Shown: in pieces, positions 54,533 to 63,724 of the stretch
How the letters are laid out: each line of letters begins with the position of its first letter
How positions within the stretch are numbered: the first letter of the stretch is position 1
NCBI RefSeq assembly: GCF_019977195.1
Contig: NZ_AP024643.1
Span: 2,480,001 to 2,544,000 of the forward strand
Source of the DNA: Arthrobacter sp. StoSoilA2
Lineage (GTDB): Bacteria > Actinomycetota > Actinomycetes > Actinomycetales > Micrococcaceae
Direction of reading: 5' to 3'
Length of the DNA: 64,000 nt
Notes under the pieces: generated by a model
The model's input: the letters and a program-made list of their open reading frames with translations, nothing else
Told to the model about the DNA's origin: nothing
Databases searched by the model: none
Program-made: the position numbers and the translations under genes

Positions 54533-56689
54533 TTATGTTCTGAGGGGTGTGTGGTGGTGGTTGCGTCGGGGTGTTTGTTTGGGGTCGATGTGGGGTGGCG
54601 GGATGAACCACGGAACCCCTGTTGTGATGTCGATGCGCCAGTCTTCTTTGTGGATGAGGTGGTGGTGGTGGCTGCAGAGCAAGGTGCCGTTGTTGGTTGA
54701 CGTGGTGCCGCCGTGTGACCAGTAGGTGATGTGATGGGCTTCGCACCAGGGGGCGGGCATGGTGCAGTCGGGGAACGCGCAGCCTTGGTCCCGGGCGGTG
54801 ATGGCTTTGCGGATGTGGGGCGGGAAGATCCGGGTGGTGCGGCCGATGTCCAGGATGCGGGATTCGCTGCCGAGCAGGACGGGGAGGATGTCGGCGTCGC
54901 AGGCGATTTTGCGGATGGTGTTGGGGTGGATCGGGCCGGCGAAGGTGGCGGAGCCGGAGCTGAGCCGGGGGTGTTGCGGGTCAGCTCCGGTCCCTGTGCC
55001 TGTGGTCCGGGTGGGGGCCGTGCGCGTGAGTCGTTGGAAGAGGTCGCGTTCGTCGATGGTGACGGCGAGCTGGGGTCGGAGCCCGCCGTTGGAGGGCAGT
55101 TTCCCTGTGGTCATGGCGACGGCGCAGGCTCCGACGAGGCCGTCGAGGAGTTTCTGGGCCCGGGAACGCCGGTCCAGGTCCGGACCCGCTGGTTCGTTCC
55201 CGCCGTCTCCGTTCCCGCCCCCGTTCCCGTTAACGCTGTCGTTGCTTTCGCCGGTGGCGTTGCTTTCGTCGGTGGTGTTGCTGGTTTCGGGCTCATTAGT
55301 GTGTGCGGTGGTGAGTCGGGGGTTGGTGGCGGTGTTCATGGCGGTGGTGAGTGTTTCGTATTGTTCGGTGGTGGCGAAGATTTCCAGGTGGTGCAGTCCG
55401 TGGCGGGGCTTGCGGATGAAGGTGCCTTGGAGCTGGCGGAGGATTTCTTCGCTGGGTTCCGGGCCGTCCTGGTCGATCAGGTCGTTCCAGCGTTTGGTCA
55501 TTTTCAGGACGAAGTCGGGGTCGGACCCGGCGGCGGTGCGGGTGAGGGCGTGTTCCATCCGGGTGATGGTCTCCTCGTCGGTGAGGAGCCGTACTTTGTC
55601 CAGGGCGGCGCTGATGATGCTCGCGGACCGGGTGGGTATTTGCGTGGATTCGAGGGCTTGGGCCAGGATTTCGCGGCGGGCCGGGATGTGTTGCCCGGCG
55701 ATTCCGGTCCCGGGGAGGACCTGGGAGGCCAGGGCGAGCCGGCGCCGGGCTTCGCCGATGCCGATCCTCAGACGGGCCCGCAGGAATTCCGCGGCGTTGC
55801 GGTAGCCATCATCGGCCACCGCAGCAGCGTCCGCCACCGCAGCAGCGTCCGCCGCAGCAACAGCGGATCCAGCAGCAGCATTGAAGCCAGCAGGGGTGGC
55901 GGATCCAGCAGCAGTATTGAAGCCAGCAGCAGCATCGGACCTTGCAGCTGTGGCTGTGGCTGTGGCTGTGGCGGTGGCGGGGTTTGGTCCTGTGGGTGTG
56001 GGGTTGGTCCAGCCTGTCTGCCATCCCGTGCCCGCCGCGGAGGAGGGCCGTGCCTGCTGGGCCCGGGTGCGAGTCCGTTCCACGGCGTGCGCCGCGATGA
56101 CCTGCAGATACTCCACGGTGCGGGCAATATCCTCCACCCGCCCGGCGAACCCCGCGGCTTCGGCAAACCCGAACCCCGGGGCGCCGGCCACGGTGACGGA
56201 ACGCAGACTTTCCAAGGCCCCAACGCTGTCCGCCAGCGCATCCCCAAGTCCCAGCGCATCCCCGAGCCCGAGCGTATCCTCAAGCCCCGGCGCGCCCTGA
56301 TGTCTTAGCGGACTCCCAAGTCCCAAGGAACCGCCCAGTCCCCGGGAAACAGGGCTGACTTCAGGATCGACCCTAATTCCTGGATCGACTTCAACTTCAG
56401 GATCGACCCCAAGGCCGGCGAAGGGCAGTGGTTCCAGGCCGTGAACACGCTCGCCTTCACGGTCCATTTCACTAAGGGTGGCGAAGGATTTCGGTTCAAT
56501 GCCGCGAAGCAGCGCCATGGCCCTGAGCTTCTCCGAATCGCCGCCTGCCGCAGCCGCCGCCGTCGGGCTTTCACAGCCGGCCTGGCCGCTGGCCGGACCG
56601 GTGTGGCTTCCTCGGGGAAGGCCCCGGGGGCGCACCGCGACGCCAGGCATCGCTGCCCGTCGCGCCATGATTTCCCCAATGCTTCCCAT
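54533..56689 (-). CDS. DUF222/HNH endonuclease domain protein, repeat-rich
   Basis: A 718-residue protein of the large actinobacterial DUF222-HNH family. The C-terminal nuclease motif includes C-A-F-P-D-C-T-M-P-A-P-W-C-E-A-H-H-I and C-S-H-H-H-H-L-I-H near residues 640-690. DUF222 occupies about 310-560. The N-terminal 300 residues are low-complexity: L-G-L-G-D-A repeats, a long A-T run, and F-N-x-A-A-G-S-A repeats coded by direct DNA repeats near 55800-55960. Members are found in many copies per genome and are thought to be remnants or relatives of mobile-element nucleases; real activity is unknown. ATG at 56689 opens M-G-S-I-G-E-I-M. Confidence 0.88.
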   Translation of the reverse strand: MGSIGEIMARRAAMPGVAVRPRGLPRGSHTGPASGQAGCESPTAAAAAGGDSEKLRAMALLRGIEPKSFATLSEMDREGERVHGLEPLPFAGLGVDPEVEVDPGIRVDPEVSPVSRGLGGSLGLGSPLRHQGAPGLEDTLGLGDALGLGDALADSVGALESLRSVTVAGAPGFGFAEAAGFAGRVEDIARTVEYLQVIAAHAVERTRTRAQQARPSSAAGTGWQTGWTNPTPTGPNPATATATATATAARSDAAAGFNTAAGSATPAGFNAAAGSAVAAADAAAVADAAAVADDGYRNAAEFLRARLRIGIGEARRRLALASQVLPGTGIAGQHIPARREILAQALESTQIPTRSASIISAALDKVRLLTDEETITRMEHALTRTAAGSDPDFVLKMTKRWNDLIDQDGPEPSEEILRQLQGTFIRKPRHGLHHLEIFATTEQYETLTTAMNTATNPRLTTAHTNEPETSNTTDESNATGESNDSVNGNGGGNGDGGNEPAGPDLDRRSRAQKLLDGLVGACAVAMTTGKLPSNGGLRPQLAVTIDERDLFQRLTRTAPTRTTGTGTGADPQHPRLSSGSATFAGPIHPNTIRKIACDADILPVLLGSESRILDIGRTTRIFPPHIRKAITARDQGCAFPDCTMPAPWCEAHHITYWSHGGTTSTNNGTLLCSHHHHLIHKEDWRIDITTGVPWFIPPPHIDPKQTPRRNHHHTPLRT

Positions 56690-56742
56690 GAATAAACCCT
56701 CTCACCAGGGTCTGACATTTTTAGGAAGCACTTCCAAGGGCT

Positions 56743-57147
56743 TCAGCCGGGATAGCCGTACTCCTCGTTAGATACCAACTCGCCCCAGGTTGTTTCGGAA
56801 CCGTCGGAGGCTCCGGTGGTTTCCCACATGGCAAGGTGGCTCATGAAATGGTCCGGAGCAGCACCGTGCCAGTGCCACTCGCCCGGCGGTGTGTAGATGG
56901 TGTCACCTTGACGGGCCACCTTGACCTCGCCTCCGCGCGCCTGCACCAGGCACACACCGTCGGTCACGTAGAGCGTCTGTCCAGCCGCGTGGGTGTGCCA
57001 CGCCGTTCTCGCACACGGTGCGAAGCGGACGATGTTCACCCGCAGTCGGGAGGGCTCGTCTCCCTTGGCGATGACGTCGAAGTAGACTTCGCCGGTGAAG
57101 AGCCCTGATGGTCCCTTGGTGCTTGTGGTTTTGGCGGTAATGTCCAT
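56743..57147 (-). CDS. Cupin domain protein
   Basis: A 134-residue single-cupin protein: metal ligands are in W-H-T-H-A-A-G-Q-T-L-Y-V and G-E-W-H-W-H-G. It resembles the cupins that accompany carboxymuconolactone-decarboxylase-type and short-chain alcohol dehydrogenase genes under MmyB/XRE control. The ribosome site is AAAGGAACC just before the ATG. It follows the regulator gene by 21 bases on the same strand, so both form one transcript. Likely a small-molecule-binding or isomerising enzyme. Confidence 0.87.
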   Translation of the reverse strand: MDITAKTTSTKGPSGLFTGEVYFDVIAKGDEPSRLRVNIVRFAPCARTAWHTHAAGQTLYVTDGVCLVQARGGEVKVARQGDTIYTPPGEWHWHGAAPDHFMSHLAMWETTGASDGSETTWGELVSNEEYGYPG

Positions 57148-57168
57148 GGTTCCTTTTTCGTTGCGGAA

Positions 57169-58077
57169 TTAGTTGCGTTTCGTCGCGCGGAGGTCGTGGC
57201 CGGGTTCAGGCGTGCCGGGTTCAGAGGCAAGCGTGGTGGCAGCCCAACTCGCAAGCAGTTGCAGGGCATCCTCAGTCCCGGTGCCGGGCTCCGCGTTGTA
57301 GATGGTCATGGTCAGGCCGTCGTCAGCGGACAACTCAAACGCCTCGTAGAGCATGTGCAGGTCCCCGACGATCGGATGACGGAATTGTTTCTTGCCGGTG
57401 TAATGCTGCCGGACGTTGTGCGAAGCCCAGCGCACACGGAATTCTTCGCTGCGGGTGGACAGCTCGCCTACGAGGTCTGTGAGTCCACGGTCGTATGGGT
57501 CCCGCCCGGCCTCGGTCCGCATAATGGCCACCGTGTCGTTGGCGGCCCGTTCCCAATCGGTGTAGAAGTCATGGCTGCGGGGATCGAGGAAGAGGAAGCG
57601 GGCAAGGTTGGGTGGTCCGGAAGGGTTGTCGTAGCTTTCCGAGTACAGTGCCCTGCCCAAGGCGTTGGTAGCGAGGATATCGAGCCGGCCATTGCGCACG
57701 AATGCCGGTGAATGGGTGATTGCGTCCAATGTGAGTTGGACGCCCTGCCGGATGGATTGTTTCCGTACCGGCCGACGCCGCAACCGGCCGCCGTCGTTGG
57801 CCGCACGGGCGAGGTCCAAGAGATGCGCCCGTTCGGCGTCGTCCAGTTGCAGGGCATTGGCGAGCGATTCGAGGACGCTATCCGAGACGCCTGAGAGGTT
57901 CCCCCGCTCCAAGCGGGTGTAGTACTCAACACTGACGCCGGCAAGCATGGCAACTTCGCCTCGGCGGAGCCCCAGGACGCGCCGGTTGCCGCCATAGGCG
58001 GCAAGCCCAGCTTGTTCGGGGGTGATCTTCGCTCTTCGTGTCGAGAGGAAATCGCGCGTCTCGGTACGGTTGTCCAT
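57169..58077 (-). CDS. XRE family regulator with MmyB-like ligand domain
   Basis: A 302-residue protein. Residues 30-75 form an XRE helix-turn-helix (L-R-R-G-E-V-A-M-L-A-G-V-S-V-E-Y-Y-T-R-L-E-R-G) and the rest is the MmyB-type ligand-binding PAS-like domain (A-T-N-A-L-G-R-A-L-Y-S, R-F-L-F-L-D-P-R). These regulate redox enzymes in actinobacteria, often in response to fatty acids. Divergent from the alcohol dehydrogenase gene and upstream of the cupin gene, both of which it probably controls. Palindromes CTCCC-AA-GGGAG (58102-58113) and TAGGGGT...ACCCCTA flank its start. Confidence 0.9.
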   Translation of the reverse strand: MDNRTETRDFLSTRRAKITPEQAGLAAYGGNRRVLGLRRGEVAMLAGVSVEYYTRLERGNLSGVSDSVLESLANALQLDDAERAHLLDLARAANDGGRLRRRPVRKQSIRQGVQLTLDAITHSPAFVRNGRLDILATNALGRALYSESYDNPSGPPNLARFLFLDPRSHDFYTDWERAANDTVAIMRTEAGRDPYDRGLTDLVGELSTRSEEFRVRWASHNVRQHYTGKKQFRHPIVGDLHMLYEAFELSADDGLTMTIYNAEPGTGTEDALQLLASWAATTLASEPGTPEPGHDLRATKRN

Positions 58078-58101
58078 GTTTCCAACGGTAGGGGTTTTGG
58101 T

Positions 58102-58113
58102 CTCCCAAGGGAG
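58102..58113. promoter_or_regulatory. Candidate MmyB-type operator
   Basis: CTCCC-AA-GGGAG palindrome in the divergent gap, itself enclosed by the wider inverted pair TAGGGGT (58089) and ACCCCTA (58125). Position between the regulator and alcohol dehydrogenase suggests control of both. Confidence 0.5.
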
Positions 58114-58207
58114 TCCCTGTCAGTACCCCTAACAGCAGTAACTCCTTGCATTGTGGAAAAGAGGGTTAGATGGAAACATCCACTGATCTTCATCACGCAG
58201 GAGAAAC

Positions 58208-59251
58208 ATGCCTTCCGCTAACGCTTATGCTTCCCCCTCGGCCACGGGCGACCTGACCCTGACCACCATCGAACGTCGCGGGGTTGGACCTCACGATGTG
58301 CACATTGACATCAAATTCGCTGGCATCTGTCACTCGGACATCCACACTGTGCGCGGCGATTGGGGTCCCCAGCAGTACCCGCTGGTCCCTGGCCACGAGA
58401 TTGCCGGCATCGTTACCGAAGTTGGCCCGAACGTCACCAAGCACAAAGTCGGTGACCGGGTTGGTGTTGGCTGCATGGTCAACTCGTGCAAGGAGTGCAG
58501 GAACTGCTTGGCGGGCGAGGAACAGTACTGCCTCAACGGCAACGTGGGCACTTACGGAGCAATTGACCGTGACGGTACCGTCACCCAGGGCGGTTACTCG
58601 AGCAGCGTGGTGGTGAACGAGGACTTTGTCGTCACGATTCCTGAAGCGCTGGATCTCGACGTCGCTGCACCGCTGCTGTGCGCAGGTATCACGACCTTCT
58701 CCCCGCTGCACCACTGGGAAGCCGGCCCTGGCAAGAAGGTCGCGATCGTGGGCCTGGGCGGCCTGGGCCACATGGGGGTCAAGATTGCCCACGCCATGGG
58801 TGCCGAGGTGACGGTTTTGTCTCAGTCCCTGAAGAAGATGGAAGATGGCCTCAATCTTGGCGCTGACCACTATTACGCCACCAGTGATCCTGCCACGTTC
58901 GAGCAACTGGCAGGTACCTTTGACCTCATCATCAACACGGTCAGTGCTTCCATCGATATCAGCGCCTACCTGCAACTGCTGAGCCTTGACGGCACGCTGG
59001 TGAACGTTGGCGCGCCGGCCGAGCCGCTGCCCGTGAATGCTTTCGCCCTCATCGGTGGGCGCCGCAGGTTCGCCGGCTCCATGATTGGCGGAATCCGCGA
59101 AACCCAGGAGATGCTGGACTTCTGCGCCGAGCACGGGCTCGGTGCCGAGATCGAGGTCATCCCGGCCAGCAAGATCAACGATGCTTATGAGCGCGTACTC
59201 GCCTCCGATGTGCGTTATCGCTTCGTCATCGACGCGTCCACCATTGGCTAG
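58208..59251 (+). CDS. NAD(P)-dependent zinc alcohol dehydrogenase
   Basis: A 347-residue medium-chain alcohol dehydrogenase of the YahK/cinnamyl-alcohol type. Catalytic zinc ligands: C in I-C-H-S-D-I-H and H-E in G-H-E-I-A-G-I; structural zinc: C-K-E-C-R-N-C-L-A-G-E-E-Q-Y-C (four cysteines). Cofactor fold: V-A-I-V-G-L-G-G-L-G-H-M-G. C-H-S-D-I-H-T and G-V-G-C-M-V-N-S-C-K-E-C are typical of aldehyde reductases acting on aromatic or short aldehydes. GGAG lies seven bases before ATG. Divergent MmyB regulator. Confidence 0.93.
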   Translation: MPSANAYASPSATGDLTLTTIERRGVGPHDVHIDIKFAGICHSDIHTVRGDWGPQQYPLVPGHEIAGIVTEVGPNVTKHKVGDRVGVGCMVNSCKECRNCLAGEEQYCLNGNVGTYGAIDRDGTVTQGGYSSSVVVNEDFVVTIPEALDLDVAAPLLCAGITTFSPLHHWEAGPGKKVAIVGLGGLGHMGVKIAHAMGAEVTVLSQSLKKMEDGLNLGADHYYATSDPATFEQLAGTFDLIINTVSASIDISAYLQLLSLDGTLVNVGAPAEPLPVNAFALIGGRRRFAGSMIGGIRETQEMLDFCAEHGLGAEIEVIPASKINDAYERVLASDVRYRFVIDASTIG

Positions 59252-59282
59252 CACGCCGACCCAACAGCAAGACCACTGAAGG

Positions 59283-59332
59283 GGCCACGCCTCCTCGCAG
59301 CCGTCAGGTTGATCGAGGGGCGTGGCCTTTTT
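59283..59332 (+). terminator. Rho-independent terminator after the alcohol dehydrogenase
   Basis: GGCCACGCC pairs with GGCGTGGCC around an inner CCTCG/CGAGG stem, followed by five T, 31 bases after the stop codon. Confidence 0.92.
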
Positions 59333-59357
59333 AGTGCAGGCAAGCAGGGACAATGGT

Positions 59358-62024
59358 GTGGTGACTTTTAGACTGGAGACCATTGGCGCAGGGCTGGTCT
59401 TCGCTGATTCCCTGGGAAAGCTCACCGCCGCGCTCAAAAGCCAGGGCGACGGCGGAACGGTGGTCGTCCAGGCGCCACCCGGGACGGGAAAGACAACCTT
59501 GGTTCCTCCACTGCTGGCCAACCTCGTGGAGGAGGCGCGCCCGGGCCAGCCCCGCGTCGTCGTCACCCAACCGCGCAGGGTGGCCGCGCGTTCAGCCGCC
59601 CGCCGCCTTGCCTCTCTCGACGGCAGCCGTCTGGGCAGCCGGGTGGGTTATACAGTCCGCGGCGAGAGCAAATCGGGCCCGGACACTGTAGTGGAATTCG
59701 TCACTCCGGGCATTCTCTTGCGGCGCCTCCTGGCTGATCCGGGACTTGAGGGCACGCAAGCGGTGATCCTGGATGAGGTCCACGAGCGGGGCCTCGAAAC
59801 CGACCTGCTGGTGGGCATGCTCGCGGAAGTCCAGGAACTCCGGGGCGACCTCACGCTGGTGGCCATGTCGGCAACCGTTGACGCGAAGCGTTTCGCCAGC
59901 CTGCTGGGGCAAAACGGGCTGGAGCGAGGCGGCTTGGGGGAGGCCGACGGCGGTGTGCCGGCTCCCGTCGTCGACTGTCCTTCCGTGCTGCACGCCCTGG
60001 AGGTCCAGTGGGTTCCGGCCAACGGCCAGCGCTTGGATGATCGCGGCGTGGCATGCAGCTTCCTTAGCCATGTTGCCGAAACAACGGTGGCTGCCCACGA
60101 GGAAGCGCTCATGGAAAACCCCGACGTTGACGCTTTGGTCTTCCTCCCAGGCGTCCGTGAAGTGTCCGACGTCGCCAGCCGCCTCCGCGGGCGGGTCCAG
60201 GCCGGTGTTGAGGTACTTGAACTGCACGGCCAGATCGGTCCAGACGCCCAGGACCGTGCGGTTTCGGGCCGGGAACCCGGCGGCCCTCCTCGAATTATTG
60301 TGTCAACGGCGTTGGCCGAGTCGTCACTCACGGTGCCGGGCGTCCGGCTCGTTATTGATTCCGGCCTGTCACGTGAACCGCGTCGTGACGCGGGCAGAGG
60401 CATGTCCGGACTGGTGACGGTGTCCTGCTCGAAGGCTTCTGCGGAGCAGCGGGCCGGTCGCGCAGCGCGCCAAGGACCAGGCAGGGTGGTCCGGTGCTAC
60501 GACCAACAGGCCTTCGCCGCTGCGCCAGCACATCAAACCCCCGAGGTTTCGGTGGCCGACCTCACCAGCGCCGCTCTGGTCCTCGCTTGCTGGGGAGCAC
60601 CCGGGGGCCGGGGGCTTGCACTGCCCGACGCACCACCGCGTGCCGCTATGGATGACGCCGTCGAGGTTCTTCGGGAACTCGGTGCTGTGACAGTGGAAGG
60701 AACTGTCACGGACCTGGGCAGGACACTCGCGAAGATCCCGGCCGACCCGCGGCTGGCCCGCGCGTTGCTGGACGGTTCCGCGCTGGTTGGCCGCCGCCTT
60801 GCCGCTGAAACCGTGGCACTGGTGGCAGGTGATCAACGCGCACCTGGTGCCGATCTCACAAAACTCCTGGCGGCAGTTCGTTCCGGATCAGACCCGGCAG
60901 CCCGACGATTCGCCGAGGACGTCAAACGGATGGAATCGTTCGCGCGTCAGGAGACCTCCGACGTCGTGAAAGCGCCGCTGGACGTTACAGCGAGGGAGGC
61001 ACCGGGGTTCGTGGTCGCGTTGGCCTTCCCGGACCGTATTGCCAGGCGGGTTCCCGGCCAAGGGGCACCCACGTATCTGCTGACATCGGGCACCAGGGCT
61101 GGTCTGCCCGCAGGTAGCTCCCTGGCCGGTCATGACTGGTTGGCCGTGGCGGAGGTTTCCCGCGCCCAAGGCAGGGATGCCGCGGGCACGGGAGCCGTGA
61201 TCCGATCGGCGGCGCCCCTGTCCGCCGAACTCGCGGTGGCTGCGGCGCCGGAGCTGTCGGTGGAGGACGTAGTGGCACGTTTCGCCCAAGGTCGGGTGAC
61301 CGCCAGGCTTGAGCGGAGACTGGGAGCCCTCGTTTTGTCTTCGACGCCCGTGCGCCCCAGCGTCGAGCAGGGCCGACATGCTGTTGCGATTGCGCTGGAA
61401 AAGGCAGGACTCTCGATGATCGGGTGGTCCGCTGCGGCAGATGCGCTGCGCCGGCGTCTGGCCTTGTTGCACCGGGAGCTGGGCGATCCGTGGCCGGATG
61501 TCAGCGAATCCGCCCTGCTGGCCAGGTTGGATGATTGGCTTGCCCCGGAGCTCGAATCCATGGCCACCGGTACCCCGGCCGCCACCATCGACCTCACCGA
61601 TCCACTCCGGCGCCTGCTCCCGTGGCCCGAGGCTTCCACCTTGGACAGCCTGGTGCCTGAGCGCCTTCAGGTGCCCAGCGGCTCGCGGGTGAGGATCGAT
61701 TACCCCGAGGTCGCTGACGGCTCCGGGGGCCCGGAGCGAAAGAATGCGGAGCACGACGGCGGTAGCCCGGTTGTAGCGGTCAAGCTGCAGGAATGCTTCG
61801 GCTGGGACCGCACGCCCCGCCTTATTGGCGGAAGGGTACCGGTGCTTTTCCACCTTTTGTCTCCCGCAGGCAGGCCGTTGGCAGTAACAGCCGATCTCGC
61901 TTCGTTCTGGTCCGGGCCCTACTCCCAGGTTCGGGCAGAGATGCGTGGGCGCTACCCCAGGCATCCCTGGCCCGAAGATCCGTGGACGGCACTGGCTACG
62001 GCCAAAACCAAGAACCGCATGTAG
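59358..62024 (+). CDS. hrpB: ATP-dependent RNA helicase HrpB
   Basis: An 888-residue DEAH-type helicase. Walker A is A-P-P-G-T-G-K-T-T-L near residue 35, the DEAH box D-E-V-H-E-R-G near 137, motif III M-S-A-T-V-D, motif VI Q-R-A-G-R-A-A-R; the C-terminal region (F-G-W-D-R-T-P-R-L; W-P-E-D-P-W) is the HrpB-specific domain. HrpB is a stand-alone DEAH helicase of uncertain role, here about 80 residues longer than in E. coli. I use GTG at 59358 (with another GTG adjacent at 59361); no clear ribosome site, so leaderless start is possible. Confidence 0.93.
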   Translation: MVTFRLETIGAGLVFADSLGKLTAALKSQGDGGTVVVQAPPGTGKTTLVPPLLANLVEEARPGQPRVVVTQPRRVAARSAARRLASLDGSRLGSRVGYTVRGESKSGPDTVVEFVTPGILLRRLLADPGLEGTQAVILDEVHERGLETDLLVGMLAEVQELRGDLTLVAMSATVDAKRFASLLGQNGLERGGLGEADGGVPAPVVDCPSVLHALEVQWVPANGQRLDDRGVACSFLSHVAETTVAAHEEALMENPDVDALVFLPGVREVSDVASRLRGRVQAGVEVLELHGQIGPDAQDRAVSGREPGGPPRIIVSTALAESSLTVPGVRLVIDSGLSREPRRDAGRGMSGLVTVSCSKASAEQRAGRAARQGPGRVVRCYDQQAFAAAPAHQTPEVSVADLTSAALVLACWGAPGGRGLALPDAPPRAAMDDAVEVLRELGAVTVEGTVTDLGRTLAKIPADPRLARALLDGSALVGRRLAAETVALVAGDQRAPGADLTKLLAAVRSGSDPAARRFAEDVKRMESFARQETSDVVKAPLDVTAREAPGFVVALAFPDRIARRVPGQGAPTYLLTSGTRAGLPAGSSLAGHDWLAVAEVSRAQGRDAAGTGAVIRSAAPLSAELAVAAAPELSVEDVVARFAQGRVTARLERRLGALVLSSTPVRPSVEQGRHAVAIALEKAGLSMIGWSAAADALRRRLALLHRELGDPWPDVSESALLARLDDWLAPELESMATGTPAATIDLTDPLRRLLPWPEASTLDSLVPERLQVPSGSRVRIDYPEVADGSGGPERKNAEHDGGSPVVAVKLQECFGWDRTPRLIGGRVPVLFHLLSPAGRPLAVTADLASFWSGPYSQVRAEMRGRYPRHPWPEDPWTALATAKTKNRM

Positions 62025-62044
62025 CCCAGCCGATGAAAGAACTG

Positions 62045-63724
62045 CTAGGCAAGCCTTTCCAACATGAACTGGATCTCGCCGTCCACGAACGTGCCTATTA
62101 CGCTGCTTGCCGCAAACTCATCCGGGGCCGTTGTCAGTGGGTCCCGCTCGAACGCGGTGAAGTCGGCGCGTTTGCCCACCGTGATGGAGCCCGAAACGTC
62201 CCACAGTCCTGCAGCCCGCGCCGCGTGCGAGGTGTAGCCCTCAAGCGCTTGGAGTGCGGTGAGCGCCTGGGCTGGTGCGATGGGTTCCTGCTCCGGATGT
62301 CCGGAACGGCGCCGCAACTGGGCGTCTGCAATGATCGGCAAGGGTGCGTACGGAGCGATCGGCCAGTCGGAGCCGATGCCCACGGTGACTCCGGCCTCGC
62401 GGAGGTCCCTGCAACGCCATGCGCGGTCGGCACGGACCTTGCCTAGCCGGGTGGACCAATTGTCACTGTGGTCAGCCACGGAATAATGTGTGCAGTGCGT
62501 CGGCTGCATACTCGCCACCACTCCGGCGTGCTGGAAGCGTTCCACCAGCTGGTCGGGCACCGTTTCGATATGTTCAATCCTGTGAACCGTCTGGCGGAGC
62601 ACATCCGAGGGCACAACACCGCGGAGCGACTCCAAGGCGTCCAGGACATGTTCCACGCCGGCATCGCCAATGGCGTGTGTCGCCGTCGGGATTCCCCGGG
62701 AGGCAAAGTAGCGGACCGCAGCTGTGTATTCTTCCGGCCGTGGCCAGAATGGCGCAGTGGACTGGCCGTACAGGTCCGGCTCGTAAAGCCACGCCGTCCC
62801 ATTGTCCACGGTTCCATCAACGAACAGTTTGATGGCCTCGATCGACCAGCGGCGTCCGCCGGTGCCTACGGTGCGGGCAAGCTGCTTCCATTCGGCAACG
62901 CCAGTGCCCGGCATGCACCACGGCGCACTCCGCAACCGCAGCGGCAGCCCGCCGTCGGCTTCCAAAGCCTGAAGTAGAGCCGTCGACTCCTCGTCATGGT
63001 CCATGACGTGCCCGCCGGTCAGGCCGGACCGGGCGAAGTCCCGGAGCAAGACACCCAGGCGGGTCTTGCGGTCCTCAAACGATTCCTTGGGAATGTGACG
63101 CTGCACCAGTTCAATGGCCGCCGCTTCCAGGAGCATCCCGGTGGGGACGCCGTCGGCGTCGCAGACCACCTCGGCGGACTGGTCGAATTCAACGCGGCCA
63201 CTGATCCCGGCCAATTCCAGTGCCCGGCTGTTCGCCAACGCCGAATGCCCGTCGAACAAACGGATCATCGCTGGCCGGTCTCCGGAGACCTCGTCGAGCA
63301 CACTCCGGTGCAGGGGTACTGGGCCAAACGCGTTCGGATTCAGACCCCACGCACGCAACCAGCCGCCGTCGTCCGATGTCACTGGGCCGGTCGTTGATTC
63401 TGCGCCGTTCATTGATTCTGACTGCAGCAGCGCGCGTACTTCAGCCAAAGTCGACGCGCCGGACAGATCACAGCCGATGGTCAGGTCCAGGCCAAACACC
63501 GGGTGGATGTGGCAATCCACCAGGCCTGGCGTAAGTGTCGCACCGCCAAGGTCCACTACCCGTGTACTTGGCCCACGCCACTGCTGGGCATCCTCCCGGG
63601 TTCCGACGGCGGCAATCAACCCGTCGCGGACGGCAACGGCCTGAATGGCCGGTCGGGAACCGTTATCCGGGCGGTCGTCGAGTGTGTGGATGGTGTCGGC
63701 AAGGACAATGAGGTCAGGAGTCAT
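62045..63724 (-). CDS. Amidohydrolase, YtcJ/N-substituted formamide deformylase type
   Basis: A 559-residue metal-dependent hydrolase. The metal motif is V-D-C-H-I-H-P-V-F at about residue 65; later H-A-I-G-D and T-H-C-T-H plus V-G-I-G-S-D-W-P carry the other ligands, the last D being the catalytic aspartate. Such enzymes act on formamides, hydantoin-like or other amides; substrate is unpredictable. ATG at 63724 is used (the frame continues to 63769). It overlaps the end of the upstream permease gene by 11 bases, so the amidohydrolase likely handles the imported compound. Confidence 0.88.
   Translation of the reverse strand: MTPDLIVLADTIHTLDDRPDNGSRPAIQAVAVRDGLIAAVGTREDAQQWRGPSTRVVDLGGATLTPGLVDCHIHPVFGLDLTIGCDLSGASTLAEVRALLQSESMNGAESTTGPVTSDDGGWLRAWGLNPNAFGPVPLHRSVLDEVSGDRPAMIRLFDGHSALANSRALELAGISGRVEFDQSAEVVCDADGVPTGMLLEAAAIELVQRHIPKESFEDRKTRLGVLLRDFARSGLTGGHVMDHDEESTALLQALEADGGLPLRLRSAPWCMPGTGVAEWKQLARTVGTGGRRWSIEAIKLFVDGTVDNGTAWLYEPDLYGQSTAPFWPRPEEYTAAVRYFASRGIPTATHAIGDAGVEHVLDALESLRGVVPSDVLRQTVHRIEHIETVPDQLVERFQHAGVVASMQPTHCTHYSVADHSDNWSTRLGKVRADRAWRCRDLREAGVTVGIGSDWPIAPYAPLPIIADAQLRRRSGHPEQEPIAPAQALTALQALEGYTSHAARAAGLWDVSGSITVGKRADFTAFERDPLTTAPDEFAASSVIGTFVDGEIQFMLERLA

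Noticed and set aside
54731..56308. 525-codon plus-strand frame, glycine-rich, opposite the HNH gene
   Set aside because: Antisense of a repeat-rich coding region; its glycine-rich low complexity simply mirrors the alanine/proline/threonine codons of the HNH protein.
54533..56689. HNH protein considered as intron or transposon endonuclease
   Set aside because: No flanking inverted repeats, target duplication or intron structure; fits the common chromosomal DUF222-HNH family.
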